Positions 54,859 to 63,970 of a stretch of DNA of 64,000 nucleotides are shown one piece after another (positions within the stretch are counted from its first letter, which is position 1; each line of letters opens with the position of its first letter). The translations under genes were made by a program, and so were the position numbers. The notes below the pieces were generated by a model that saw nothing but the letters and a program-made list of their open reading frames with translations, was not told where the DNA came from and made no database searches. This stretch comes from Marimonas lutisalis (GTDB lineage: Bacteria > Pseudomonadota > Alphaproteobacteria > Rhodobacterales > Rhodobacteraceae). The stretch is from assembly GCF_005434965.1 (NCBI RefSeq), contig NZ_SKCI01000003.1, forward strand, positions 434,001-498,000, in the 5' to 3' direction.

Positions 54859-55353
54859 ATGAGCGATAGCGATGTTTCGGCCACCGTGCCCGACTGGTCG
54901 CGCGAGACGGTCCAGCGCTTCTGGGACCCGGGGCGCAAACTGCTGCGATCGATCCGCCGTTACCAGGCGGCAAGGGCGCGCGGCGGGCCGCTGGGGCGCC
55001 TGGCGGCGAAATACTGGGTGCTGGTGCACTGGTTCTGGTCGCTCGTCACCCAGAGCGAGCTGCATCTGAACACCGAGATCGGTGGGGGGCTGCGGCTGAC
55101 TCACCCGACCGGCATCATCGTCCACCCCGAGGCGAAAATCGGCCCCAACTGCATGATTTTCCACCAGGTCACCCTGGCCGGACCGGTGGAACTGGGCGGC
55201 CATGTCGACGTCGGCGCGGGCGCAAAGCTGATCGGGCCGCTGCGCGTGGGCGATCACGCGCGGATCGGTGCGAATGCCGTGGTCACCCGCGACGTGCCCG
55301 CCGGCGCCACCGTGGCCGGCATTCCCGCCCGCATCATTTCCGACAGTGACTGA
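54859..55353 (+). CDS. Serine O-acetyltransferase-like hexapeptide acyltransferase
   Basis: 164 residues. The C-terminal left-handed beta-helix shows hexapeptide repeats (IIVHPEAKIGPNCMIFHQVTLAG, then IGPLRVGDHARIGANAVVTRDVPAGATVAGIPARI) with the CysE-like catalytic His in HPTGIIVH. The N-terminal domain is far shorter than in true CysE, so a role in acetylating a polysaccharide sugar is more likely than cysteine synthesis. GGAG lies somewhat far (about 12 bases) from the ATG. Confidence 0.83.
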   Translation: MSDSDVSATVPDWSRETVQRFWDPGRKLLRSIRRYQAARARGGPLGRLAAKYWVLVHWFWSLVTQSELHLNTEIGGGLRLTHPTGIIVHPEAKIGPNCMIFHQVTLAGPVELGGHVDVGAGAKLIGPLRVGDHARIGANAVVTRDVPAGATVAGIPARIISDSD

Positions 55354-55414
55354 GGCAGGGGTTGCGCCGGCTGCGCCGTCGCGGCGGGGTCACCTTGGAT
55401 GAGGCTGAGGCCCG

Positions 55415-56698
55415 TCAGTCGAACGGCGCGGGTTTCGCGGCCCGGCCCAGGACCCAGTCATAGACCTCCCGCACCTGCCCGGCCTTGCGCGCCCAGGTGA
55501 ATTTCTCCTCGACCCGCGCGCGCGCCGCGGCCGCCAGCGGGGCCAGCCCGGCCGGATCGGCGGCGCAGCGACCAAGCTCGGCGCGAAACGCCGCGACGAT
55601 CTCGGCTCGCGACCCGATCGGCACCTTGAGGCCCCAGTCCGGCCGCACCAGTTCGCCCGGGCCGGCATAGTCGACAATGAGCGGCACCAGCCCCAGCGCC
55701 ATCGCCTCGAGCACGACGCCACCGCCGAACTCGCGCACCGAGGGGAAACTGAGCAGGTGGCAGCCCGACATCACCGACTGCACCTTGTCATGCGCCACCC
55801 ATCCATGAAACGTGACCGCGTCCGCGATACCTTCGCGCGCGGCAAACTCCTTGAGCCCGGCCAGCATCGGACCATCGCCGATCATCTCGAGCTGCATGCG
55901 TCCCGCGCGCAGCAGCGGCAGCGCCGCCTCGAGCAGCATGTCGGGCCCCTTGTAGGGCACCATGCGGCCGACGAAACAGGCGCGCAGAACATCGTTCTCC
56001 GGCGCGGCCAGCTGCGAGAACCGGGCCGGATCGACCGCGTTTTCGGGGATGTAGACGCATTTGCCCCGGTGGCGCGCGGGGATCTCGGAGAGCGTATGGC
56101 ACGATCCGGCGATGATCGCGGCCGCGTGGCGCAGCGTGGTCCCGCGGCCCGGCAGCGCCTTGTAGGCGCCGCGCAGGTAGCTCAGCCATTCCCGCTCGCG
56201 CCGCCGCTCGGCGTCGAAGCCGCGCGGCCAGGGCACGCCGCCATTCAATGGCCCCATCACGAAGGGCACGCCGGCACGCGCGCATCGGCCCGCCAGCGGA
56301 GAGCTGATCGTGGGCGAGAGCGGCGTAACCCGGTGGACGAGATCATAGCGCCCGGCGCGGATATCCGGCCCGAAACGGCGCCAGACCAGTCGCTCGAAAT
56401 AGGGGTAGGAGAGCGCCGAGACCGCCTGCACCATGGTCCAGCCCTTGCCCTGCCCCATGCGCAGAACTTCGCCCAGTTTCCACATCGGCCGGGCAAAGGC
56501 CTCGCTGTCGATGGCGGTAAAGGTTTCGCCCTCCACCTCGCCCGCGCGCTGGAATGCCTCGCGGTTGCGCACCTGGGTCACGATATGCACATCCGCCACC
56601 CCGCGCAGCGCGGTTGACAGCGACCAGCCCACCAGCGGCACGCTCACCCATTCGGGGTTCGCCGCTTCGGCGATGACAAGGACACGCGGTTTTTCCAT
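55415..56698 (-). CDS. Glycosyltransferase family 4
   Basis: 427 residues, GT-B. RVLVIAEAANPEWVSVPLVGWS at the N-terminus, ACFVGRMVPYKGPDMLLEAALPLL as the donor-domain start, and SFPSVREFGGGVVLEAMALGLVPLI as the E-x7-E motif. It lies 3 bases after the Wzy-like polymerase gene on the same strand, so the two are co-transcribed. Confidence 0.87.
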   Translation of the reverse strand: MEKPRVLVIAEAANPEWVSVPLVGWSLSTALRGVADVHIVTQVRNREAFQRAGEVEGETFTAIDSEAFARPMWKLGEVLRMGQGKGWTMVQAVSALSYPYFERLVWRRFGPDIRAGRYDLVHRVTPLSPTISSPLAGRCARAGVPFVMGPLNGGVPWPRGFDAERRREREWLSYLRGAYKALPGRGTTLRHAAAIIAGSCHTLSEIPARHRGKCVYIPENAVDPARFSQLAAPENDVLRACFVGRMVPYKGPDMLLEAALPLLRAGRMQLEMIGDGPMLAGLKEFAAREGIADAVTFHGWVAHDKVQSVMSGCHLLSFPSVREFGGGVVLEAMALGLVPLIVDYAGPGELVRPDWGLKVPIGSRAEIVAAFRAELGRCAADPAGLAPLAAAARARVEEKFTWARKAGQVREVYDWVLGRAAKPAPFD

Positions 56699-56701
56699 GA
56701 C

Positions 56702-58087
56702 TCACATCACCGATTGCAGCGCCGCCTTGCGGCACCTGCTGCGCAGGCCTTCGCCCTCAAGATATCCCAGAAGCGCCCCCGACATCAGCCATGTCAGCGT
56801 GGTGATCGTGGCATTGGGCAAGAGATCGAAGAGGTTGAAGGCAAGGATCAGCGACAATGGACCCAGCCAGGGCGACAGTACCCTGGGGTCGCGCAGGTTG
56901 AAACTGCGGGCCGCGAGGATGTAGAGCGGCCAGGCCAGCAGTGCGAACTCGGCGAAGAAACCGACCCAGCCGAACACGCCGATGGTGATCACCCAGCGGC
57001 CGTCGGTCACCGTCAGGATCTGCCCCGAGACGGGATCCAGGATATGGTTGCGCCCCCAGCTGCCCCATCCGAACACCGGCTTTTCATAGGCGCGGTCCAT
57101 CAGGATGTCCTCGTTATGGAACCGGAATTCCAGCGAAGCGGCGCGATCCGGGTCGATGCTGGCGGCCTGGCTCAGCAGGAAATCGGTCGGAATGAGGCCG
57201 TTGCCCTTGAGCACCGGATAGGCGATCGCCAGGAACGCCAGCAGGGCGGCCACGCGGAACTGCAGCATCTTGCTGCCAAACAGGATCAGCGGCACCAGGA
57301 CCAGCGAATAGGCGATCGAGGCCACCGATTTGCACAGCACCAGAACCGCCCAGAGATAGGCCGTGCCGACCATCAGGTAGCCCTTGTTCTTGCTCGCACT
57401 TTCGCGAAACAGCGCCGCCGCGGCCGCCACCACCATCAGCGCGAAAAACGCCACCCACAGCCCGTGATACAGGAACACGATGGGCCGGAAACCGCCAAAC
57501 CGCACCATCTGGTCGAAGACGTGCTGGAAATAGCCGTAGATCCAGATATTGAGCTGCGGGCTCAGCCGCACCTCGATCAGCATCAGCACCGAATAGACCA
57601 GCCCCGTCGCCACCAGCGCGATCAGCAGATCCCTATGGTCGTCTTCACCTGTCAGGAAACTGCGCGCCAGCACGAAGGGCATCAGCAGCATCGCCTGGTT
57701 CACCATCAGCGCGGCCGCCTCAATCAGGCGCAGCCCGGGCAGGCCGACCGCGCCATAGGAAACCGGCTCGCCATTGGTCAGCACCGTGGCCAGCGGGCTG
57801 AGCACGAAAATCGCCATCAGGATCCGTGCCACGGTCGAGCGCGGGAAAATCTGCAGATCGCGCCCGCGCATTGCCAGCACCACCAGGAACGCGCTGATCG
57901 ACGGCAGCGTTTCCTTAGAAAGGGGCGGCATCAGCGGAAAGTCGAACACCGCCGGCGGTGGCGGCAGAAAGAGATAAGCCAGCAGCAACGACCAGATCAC
58001 CGCGCGCCCGATATCGAGACGGCGGAAAATCACGATCGTCATCAGCGGCCAGGCGGCCAGCACCAGATAGGCGAGCGTATTCGGCAT
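56702..58087 (-). CDS. O-antigen ligase/polymerase-like membrane protein (Wzy-like)
   Basis: 461 residues with about 11 membrane spans and a large extracytoplasmic loop around residues 320-370 (FRFHNEDILMDRAYEKPVFGWGSWGRNH). That loop pattern, with GWG and nearby charged residues, matches the O-antigen ligase/exopolysaccharide polymerase superfamily. It should polymerise flipped repeat units in a Wzx/Wzy/Wzz system, with the flippase at 48269 and Wzz at 33861. Transcribed divergently from the GT4 gene at 58263 across a 175-bp gap. Confidence 0.8.
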   Translation of the reverse strand: MPNTLAYLVLAAWPLMTIVIFRRLDIGRAVIWSLLLAYLFLPPPPAVFDFPLMPPLSKETLPSISAFLVVLAMRGRDLQIFPRSTVARILMAIFVLSPLATVLTNGEPVSYGAVGLPGLRLIEAAALMVNQAMLLMPFVLARSFLTGEDDHRDLLIALVATGLVYSVLMLIEVRLSPQLNIWIYGYFQHVFDQMVRFGGFRPIVFLYHGLWVAFFALMVVAAAAALFRESASKNKGYLMVGTAYLWAVLVLCKSVASIAYSLVLVPLILFGSKMLQFRVAALLAFLAIAYPVLKGNGLIPTDFLLSQAASIDPDRAASLEFRFHNEDILMDRAYEKPVFGWGSWGRNHILDPVSGQILTVTDGRWVITIGVFGWVGFFAEFALLAWPLYILAARSFNLRDPRVLSPWLGPLSLILAFNLFDLLPNATITTLTWLMSGALLGYLEGEGLRSRCRKAALQSVM

Positions 58088-58262
58088 GAATGGGTTTCGA
58101 ACCCCGGCTGCTCATCAACTTGCCCAATCCTATCAGTGATTTAGCCGGCTGTCCTGTTCTTCCTTCCCATTTGTCACGGAATGGCCAACAATTCCCCGAA
58201 TTCTGGCCTACTGGGGCTGGTTTGTTTCCGGTCATCGCAATTTGCAGGGTGCCACCGCCAAG

Positions 58263-59438
58263 ATGAGTTCCGAACGCCCGCTGAAAATCGCCTATCTGTG
58301 CGACATCAGCCCCGAACACGCGCAGCCCTACTCGGGCGGCAACGCGCGCATTTTCGGTGCGCTCTCGGATCATGCCGATCTGACGATCCTGCCGCAAAGC
58401 TGGGGCCTGGCCGAGCCCACCCGACGCGCGATATATGCGCTGTCGGATGCCGCGCAGCTCAGGCTGCGCTGGCGGGCGCATCTGGCGCTGGCCCGCATCA
58501 TCGCGGCACCGCTCAACCGCCAGCTGGCCGAAGGCGGATTCGATGTGGTTTTCGGCGCCTATGCCTTCCAGTCGATGTCACGCATCGCGCCGCCGCCCGG
58601 CACGCTCAGCGTCTTCACCTCGGACGCCACGCCAACCGTCTACAAACGCTCGGAAATCGGGCAGAGCTTCGGCTCGTCCTGGGTCTCGCGGCAGTTGCTC
58701 GATCCGCTGACATTGCGGGCCGAGCGGCGCATCTTCAACGCCACCGACCTGCTCCTGTGGCCGTCGGACTGGCTGAAATCCCGGGCCGATGCGCTCTATG
58801 ACCTGCCCAGCGGCAAAGCCCATGTCCTGCCCTGGGGCGCGAATGTCGCTGATCCGGGCCCCGGCGCCGCGCCGCCCGCGCCGGGGCCCGGCGCGCCGCT
58901 GCATCTGCTGGTCGTGGCGCGTGACTGGTTTGCCAAGGGCGGGCCGGTGGCCTTCGACACCATGCAGGCATTGCGCGCCCGTGGCCTCGACGCCCGGCTG
59001 ACGGTGATCGGCTGCACCCCGCCCGATTTCCACCTGAACGAACAGGTCACCCTGCTCGGCCCGCTCGACAAGTCCGACCCGGACCAGGCCCGGCGCTTTG
59101 ACGCAGCTATGCGGGCGGCGCATTTCCTGGTCCAGCCCAGCTTCGAAAGCTACGGCTTCGCCTTCTGCGAAGCCTCGGCCTTCGGCCTGCCGTCACTGTG
59201 CCTGGATGTCGGTGGCGTGCCGGTGCGCGACGGCATCAACGGCCGTGCCCTGCCCAAAGAGTCAACGCCGTCGGATTTCGCCGATGTGGTGATGGGGTAT
59301 GCCGCCGATCCCGCCGCCTATGACGCGCTGCGCCAGACCGCGCGGCGCGAATACGAAACCCGGCTCAACTGGCGTGCCTGGGCGGGTGCGGCCATTGCGG
59401 TCATGCGGGAAAAACTGGCGGAAAAACGCGCTCAGTAA
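58263..59438 (+). CDS. Glycosyltransferase family 4
   Basis: 391 residues. KIAYLCDISPEHAQPYSGGNAR at the start, LLVVARDWFAKGGPVAFDTM and LVQPSFESYGFAFCEASAFGLPSLC in the donor domain. It differs from the other GT4s here in having a short Pro/Ala/Gly linker (PGPGAAPPAPGPGAP) before the donor domain. ATG 58263 begins MSSERPLK; the frame also has an upstream TTG. Its stop overlaps the convergent sugar-transferase gene by 7 bases. Confidence 0.85.
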   Translation: MSSERPLKIAYLCDISPEHAQPYSGGNARIFGALSDHADLTILPQSWGLAEPTRRAIYALSDAAQLRLRWRAHLALARIIAAPLNRQLAEGGFDVVFGAYAFQSMSRIAPPPGTLSVFTSDATPTVYKRSEIGQSFGSSWVSRQLLDPLTLRAERRIFNATDLLLWPSDWLKSRADALYDLPSGKAHVLPWGANVADPGPGAAPPAPGPGAPLHLLVVARDWFAKGGPVAFDTMQALRARGLDARLTVIGCTPPDFHLNEQVTLLGPLDKSDPDQARRFDAAMRAAHFLVQPSFESYGFAFCEASAFGLPSLCLDVGGVPVRDGINGRALPKESTPSDFADVVMGYAADPAAYDALRQTARREYETRLNWRAWAGAAIAVMREKLAEKRAQ

Positions 59439-60121
59439 CCGGTGCCGCGCAGCATCACTTTCACCGTGGCGGCCAGCACGCGCAGGTCGGTCATCAGCGA
59501 CATCTGCCGGAAATAGTTCGTGTCATAGACCGCGCGCTCGGAAAACGAGGTCTCGTTGCGCTCGCTCACCTGCCAGAACCCGGTGATGCCCGGGCGCATC
59601 TCGTAATAGGCAGCCCCGGGATAGAGATCCTTCTGCTCAACCATCATCGGGCGCGGTCCCACGATCGACATGTCACCCAGCAGCACGTTGAGCAGTTGCG
59701 GCAGCTCGTCGAGCGAGCTCTTGCGGATGAACTGGCCAAAGACGGTGATCCGCGGATCGGCCTTGAGCTTCTGCGTCCGGTCCCACTCGGCCCGCGCCTC
59801 GGGATTGCGCGCCAGGTAGGACTCCAGCACCTCATCCGCCCCGGCCACCATCGAACGCAGCTTGAACATCCGGAATTGCCGGCCATTGCGGCCCAGCCTT
59901 TTCTGTACGTAAATAGGTGAACGTCCATCCAGCGCGATGATCGCCGTGAGCGGCAGCAGGATCGCGATCGTAGGTACAGCCGCGATCAGGACGATCATGA
60001 TATCCAGCGCCCGCTTCACGCCTCTACGATAGGCCGCCCGCCCGCGCTGGGCCGGTAACTCCGCATCGACCAGCCGTTTCAGCTTGCCGACATCGAATGT
60101 CTCACTCGTGCGTTGGCTCAC
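59432..60121 (-). CDS. ExoY-type undecaprenyl-phosphate sugar-1-phosphate transferase
   Basis: 229 residues. One N-terminal membrane span (IMIVLIAAVPTIAILLPLTAIIA) followed by the cytoplasmic bacterial sugar transferase domain: SPIYVQKRLGRNGRQFRMFKLRSM, then SSLDELPQLLNVLLGDMSIVGPRP. It is the short form lacking the extra spans of WbaP. It should load the first sugar phosphate onto undecaprenyl phosphate. Start GTG 60121 is chosen because GGGGAAAATATC precedes it; the ATG at 60151 has no ribosome site. Confidence 0.88.
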   Translation of the reverse strand: MSQRTSETFDVGKLKRLVDAELPAQRGRAAYRRGVKRALDIMIVLIAAVPTIAILLPLTAIIALDGRSPIYVQKRLGRNGRQFRMFKLRSMVAGADEVLESYLARNPEARAEWDRTQKLKADPRITVFGQFIRKSSLDELPQLLNVLLGDMSIVGPRPMMVEQKDLYPGAAYYEMRPGITGFWQVSERNETSFSERAVYDTNYFRQMSLMTDLRVLAATVKVMLRGTGY

Positions 60122-61135
60122 GATATTTTCCCCAAGTGGCGCGCGATACATGCGCAGGCAACAAGCACCAAATTCCCTTCCCCGCCCCACACGGACAGGC
60201 CACCGCAAAAGCATGCGGTTTGTCTTTCGCTCTCTACTAACCAATTGGCAGCAGGGCCGTTTTTTCCCTTCGTAAACGCCGCATTACGAACCTGCGGTCG
60301 TTTCCGGTCCCGCCCCTGACAGGCCTTATCGCGACAGCCCCTTACGCGATTTCGGCATGGTCGTGTTGCCAGCTCTTGGACAAATTCATGTTACGCCCTG
60401 CGCTACCTTTCCGTCAATTCGGCAAAAATCCGCTCAACCTATGAGCGATGGCCCCTGGCCCGTGCGGAAGACTGTCTCGCGATGGTCTCGACAATCTTTG
60501 CCTTCCTGGCCCATGCGCCCGGTGCAACGCAGCCCTCTGCGCCCGCGCCCCGCGCACCATGCAGCCACCCAAAAGATTGATGCACACGCAGAAACAATAA
60601 AGGGGGAAATTTCCAAGATTGGCGTCACAAGAAACAGTCGCGCAGTATTTTTCCCCTAAACACCTAAATTCGCACAAGAATTCTACGGCCTTCGGCGCCG
60701 CATCCGGTGGATGTTTTCGGTGCATAGCTCACCACTTTCAGCATGCATCGCCCCCTGCTTGCTGCACCGCCGCGAACATTCCAGCTGCCATCGACCCGAC
60801 ACGCCCCGGGCGAGTGCCCGCGATATCCGGCTGCGCTTCTGCCAGCCCATTCTCCCGGATTTTCCGGAAAATCGATTCGCCTTTTAACCAGATTTTGCCG
60901 AATCACTGCCGCCTTTCCGCCGCATTTCGCGCTTCCTTCGCAGCGCTCCTGCCGCGCGGTGCGAAATCCATGCCGAAATACGCCTGTCCGGCCCGGTTTT
61001 CCGTGGGCAGGCCCGTTTCCCGGGTTTATCCGCTGGTCTGCGTCAACTAATCATTTGGAACTTGCGGTGTTAACCGCTTAACTTATCGTCATATGCAAAT
61101 ATAAAGATACCAAAGCTGAAAAACAGGGCATGAAC
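60122..61135. other. 1-kb region without a recognisable gene
   Basis: Between the ExoY-type gene (minus) and soeA (plus) I find no frame with convincing protein features: the frames present are short, Arg/Ser/Pro-rich and overlap on several frames. The region is less GC-rich than its surroundings, has T-runs near 60258 and A-runs near 60597, and a perfect palindrome GATTTTCCGGAAAATC at 60858-60873. It must hold two divergent promoters; it could also encode a small RNA, but I cannot support one. Confidence 0.55.
61064..61082. promoter_or_regulatory. Repeat element just upstream of soeA
   Basis: GCGGT and ACCGC form a 5-bp inverted repeat (61064-61077), and TTAAC occurs twice as a direct repeat (61070-61074 and 61078-61082). 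An AT-rich stretch with ATATAAAG follows about 20 bases later, 34 bases before the soeA ATG. This is a reasonable place for an operator and promoter; the regulator is unknown. Confidence 0.3.
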
Positions 61136-63970
61136 ATGACTGATACGAAGGTGGCGCCGCGCCCCTCCCCCAAGGTTTCGGACGAGGTGCGCAAGACGAC
61201 ATGCTACATGTGCGCGTGCAGATGCGGCATCAACGTCCACCTCGAGAACGGCAAGGTCAAATATATCGAGGGCAACCGCGATCACCCGGTCAACCAGGGT
61301 GTGCTCTGTGCCAAGGGCTCGGCCGGCATCATGCAGCATTACGCCCCCTCGCGCCTGCGCAAGCCCCTCAAACGCACCGGCCCCCGCGGCTCGGGCGAGT
61401 TTCAGGAGATCAGCTGGGACGAGGCCTACGAGATCGCCGCGGGCTGGCTTGCTCCCCTGCGTGAAACCGCGCCGGAGAAACTGGCCTTCTTCACCGGCCG
61501 CGACCAGTCGCAATCCTTCACATCCTTCTGGGCCCAGGCCTTCGGTACTCCGAACTATGCCGCGCATGGCGGCTTCTGCTCGGTCAACATGGCCGCCGCT
61601 GGCATCTACACGATGGGCGGCGCCTTCTGGGAATTCGGTCAGCCCGACTGGGACCGCACGAAACTCTTCATGATCTTCGGCGTGGCCGAGGACCACGACA
61701 GCAACCCGATCAAGATCGGCATCGGCAAGATGAAGGGCAATGGCGGCCGCGTCATCGGCGTGAACCCGATCCGATCGGGCTACAACGCCGTGGCCGACGA
61801 CTGGATCGGCATCACGCCCGGCACCGACGCGCTCTTCATCCTCGCGATGATCCACGAGTTGCTGAAGGCCGGCAAGGTCGACCTGAACTATCTCAGCCGC
61901 TACACCAACGCGGGCTTTTTGGTGAACGACAATCCCGACGATGCCGATTACGGCCTTTTCCTGCGCGACAAGGACGGCACACCCCAGGTGATCGATCGCG
62001 CCACCGGCAAACCGGCCAAGTATGACAAGAAAGGCGTGAAGCCGGACCTCGCCGCGCACCTGCGCAAGGGCGGCGTCACCTACAAGCCCGCCTTCCAGCT
62101 GCTGGCCGAGAAATACCTCGATGACGCCTATGCGCCCGAAAAGATCGCCGATCAGTGCGGGCTGAGCGCGCAGAAGATCAAGGCCACCGCCGCCGAACTG
62201 GCCCGTGTCGCCTTTGAAGAGGAAATCACCCTCGATGTCGAATGGACCGACTGGAAGGGCGAAAAACACAAGACGATGACGGGCCGCCCCGTCTCCTTCC
62301 ACGCGATGCGCGGAATCTCGGCCCACTCCAACGGCTTCCAGACCTGCCGCGCGCTGCACATCCTGCAGATCCTGCTGGGTTCGGTCGAGGTGCCCGGCGG
62401 CTTCCGCTTCAAGCCGCCCTACCCCAAACCGCCCGAGGCGCACCCCAAACCGCATGCGGGCGTGCAACCCGGCAAACCGCTCGACGGGCCTCACCTGGGC
62501 TATCCGCTGGGCCCGGAACACCTCCTCATCAACGAAGACGGCTCGGCCAAGCGTATCGACAAGGCCTATACCTGGGAAAACCCGTTCTCGGCGCATGGCC
62601 TGATGCACATGGTCATCTCCAACGCCTACGCGGGGGATCCCTACAAGATCGACACGCTCTTCATGTACATGGCCAACATGGCCTGGAACTCGACGATGAA
62701 CACGTCCGAGGTCATCAAGATGCTGACCGACAAGGACGAAAACGGCGACTACGTGATCCCGCATTTCATCTATTCCGATGCCTACAGCTCGGAAACCGTG
62801 GCCTATGCCGATCTCGTGCTGCCCGATACCACCTACCTGGAACGGCACGACTGCATCAGCCTGCTCGACCGCCCGATCTGCGAGGCCGAGGCCGCCGCCG
62901 ATAGCATCCGCTGGCCAGTGGTCGAGCCGGATCGCGACGTGAAAGGCTTCCAGTCGGCGCTTTGCGATCTGGGGGCCAAGCTGGGCCTGCCCGGTTTTGT
63001 CAACGACGACGGCAGCCAGAAATACGCCGACTACGCCGATTACATCCAGAACCACGAACGCCGCCCCGGCGTCGGCCCCCTCGCGGGTTTCCGTGGCCCC
63101 AACGGCGACAAGAACGGCCGCGGAGAGCCGAACCCCAACCAGATCCAGGCCTATATCGACAACGGCGGATTCTGGATCAACCACATCCCGGAAAATGCCC
63201 AGTTCTACAAACCCTGGAACCAGCATTACCAGGATTGGGCGGTGGAAATCGGCCTCTTCGACGCCGCCGCGCCCTACGTGTTCAACCTCTACCTCGAACC
63301 GATGCGCAAATTGCAGCGCGCGGCCGAAGGCCACGGCGACATCCAGCCGCCCGATCACCTGCGTGACCGCGTGAAAGCCACGATGACCCCCCTGCCCGAA
63401 TGGTATGAACCGTTCGAGGAGGCCGCCGTAAACAAGGACGAATACCCGATCCACGCCCTCACCCAGCGCCCGATGCACATGTATCACTCCTGGGGCTCGC
63501 AGAACGCGTGGCTGCGCCAGATCACCGGCGTGAACAAGCTCTACATCCCCGGCAAGATCTGGGACGAGAAGGGCTTTACCGAAGAGGAGAACTGGGCCTA
63601 CGTCACCTCGACCCATGGCAAGATCAAGTGCCAGGTCGCCCGGATGGACGCGCTCAACGAAAACACCGTCTGGACCTGGAACGCCATCGGCAAGAAGCGC
63701 GGCGCCTGGGCGCTCAGCGAGGATGCGCAAGAGGCCACCAAGGGCTTCCTGCTCAACCACCTCATCAACGAACTCTTGCCGCCCAAGGGCGATGGCCGCC
63801 GCTGGGCCAACTCCGATCCCGTCACCGGCCAGGCTGCCTGGTTCGATCTGCGGGTGAAGATCGAAAAGGCCCCACCGGGCGAACACGTATCCGAGCCGGC
63901 CCTGCCGGCCTCGAAATCGCCGGTGGGCCAGGGCCCCAAAGACATCGCCTACGGGGAGGAGTTCAAATGA
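61136..63970 (+). CDS. soeA: Molybdopterin oxidoreductase catalytic subunit, probably sulfite dehydrogenase (quinone) SoeA
   Basis: 944 residues. The N-terminal 4Fe-4S site is Cys23-x2-Cys26-x3-Cys30 with Cys58 in GVLCAKG. Cys148 in HGGFCSVNMA is a plausible Mo ligand. Domains of the complex iron-sulfur molybdoenzyme family follow to the C-terminus (DYVIPHFIYSDAYSSETVAYADLVLP in the middle). There is no twin-arginine signal, so the enzyme faces the cytoplasm, which fits SoeA rather than periplasmic Phs/Psr/Ttr relatives. SoeA oxidises sulfite to sulfate and passes electrons to quinone through SoeB and SoeC. ATG 61136 is preferred because AGGG lies 7 bases upstream. It overlaps the next gene by ATGA. 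Confidence 0.72.
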   Translation: MTDTKVAPRPSPKVSDEVRKTTCYMCACRCGINVHLENGKVKYIEGNRDHPVNQGVLCAKGSAGIMQHYAPSRLRKPLKRTGPRGSGEFQEISWDEAYEIAAGWLAPLRETAPEKLAFFTGRDQSQSFTSFWAQAFGTPNYAAHGGFCSVNMAAAGIYTMGGAFWEFGQPDWDRTKLFMIFGVAEDHDSNPIKIGIGKMKGNGGRVIGVNPIRSGYNAVADDWIGITPGTDALFILAMIHELLKAGKVDLNYLSRYTNAGFLVNDNPDDADYGLFLRDKDGTPQVIDRATGKPAKYDKKGVKPDLAAHLRKGGVTYKPAFQLLAEKYLDDAYAPEKIADQCGLSAQKIKATAAELARVAFEEEITLDVEWTDWKGEKHKTMTGRPVSFHAMRGISAHSNGFQTCRALHILQILLGSVEVPGGFRFKPPYPKPPEAHPKPHAGVQPGKPLDGPHLGYPLGPEHLLINEDGSAKRIDKAYTWENPFSAHGLMHMVISNAYAGDPYKIDTLFMYMANMAWNSTMNTSEVIKMLTDKDENGDYVIPHFIYSDAYSSETVAYADLVLPDTTYLERHDCISLLDRPICEAEAAADSIRWPVVEPDRDVKGFQSALCDLGAKLGLPGFVNDDGSQKYADYADYIQNHERRPGVGPLAGFRGPNGDKNGRGEPNPNQIQAYIDNGGFWINHIPENAQFYKPWNQHYQDWAVEIGLFDAAAPYVFNLYLEPMRKLQRAAEGHGDIQPPDHLRDRVKATMTPLPEWYEPFEEAAVNKDEYPIHALTQRPMHMYHSWGSQNAWLRQITGVNKLYIPGKIWDEKGFTEEENWAYVTSTHGKIKCQVARMDALNENTVWTWNAIGKKRGAWALSEDAQEATKGFLLNHLINELLPPKGDGRRWANSDPVTGQAAWFDLRVKIEKAPPGEHVSEPALPASKSPVGQGPKDIAYGEEFK

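Noticed and set aside
60858-60873. Perfect 16-bp palindrome GATTTTCCGGAAAATC in the gap before soeA
   Set aside because: About one palindrome of this length is expected by chance in a window of this size, and it is 260 bases from any gene start, so I do not call it an operator.
60619-61050. A 143-codon frame in the non-coding interval
   Set aside because: Ser/Ala/Arg/Pro mixture with no signal peptide, ribosome site or resemblance to a known protein, and other frames overlap it equally well.
61070-63886. A 938-codon open frame on the minus strand opposite soeA
   Set aside because: It is the complement of a well-recognised molybdoenzyme gene in GC-rich DNA, where antisense frames stay open by codon bias; its protein is Val/Gly/Asp-rich without family motifs.
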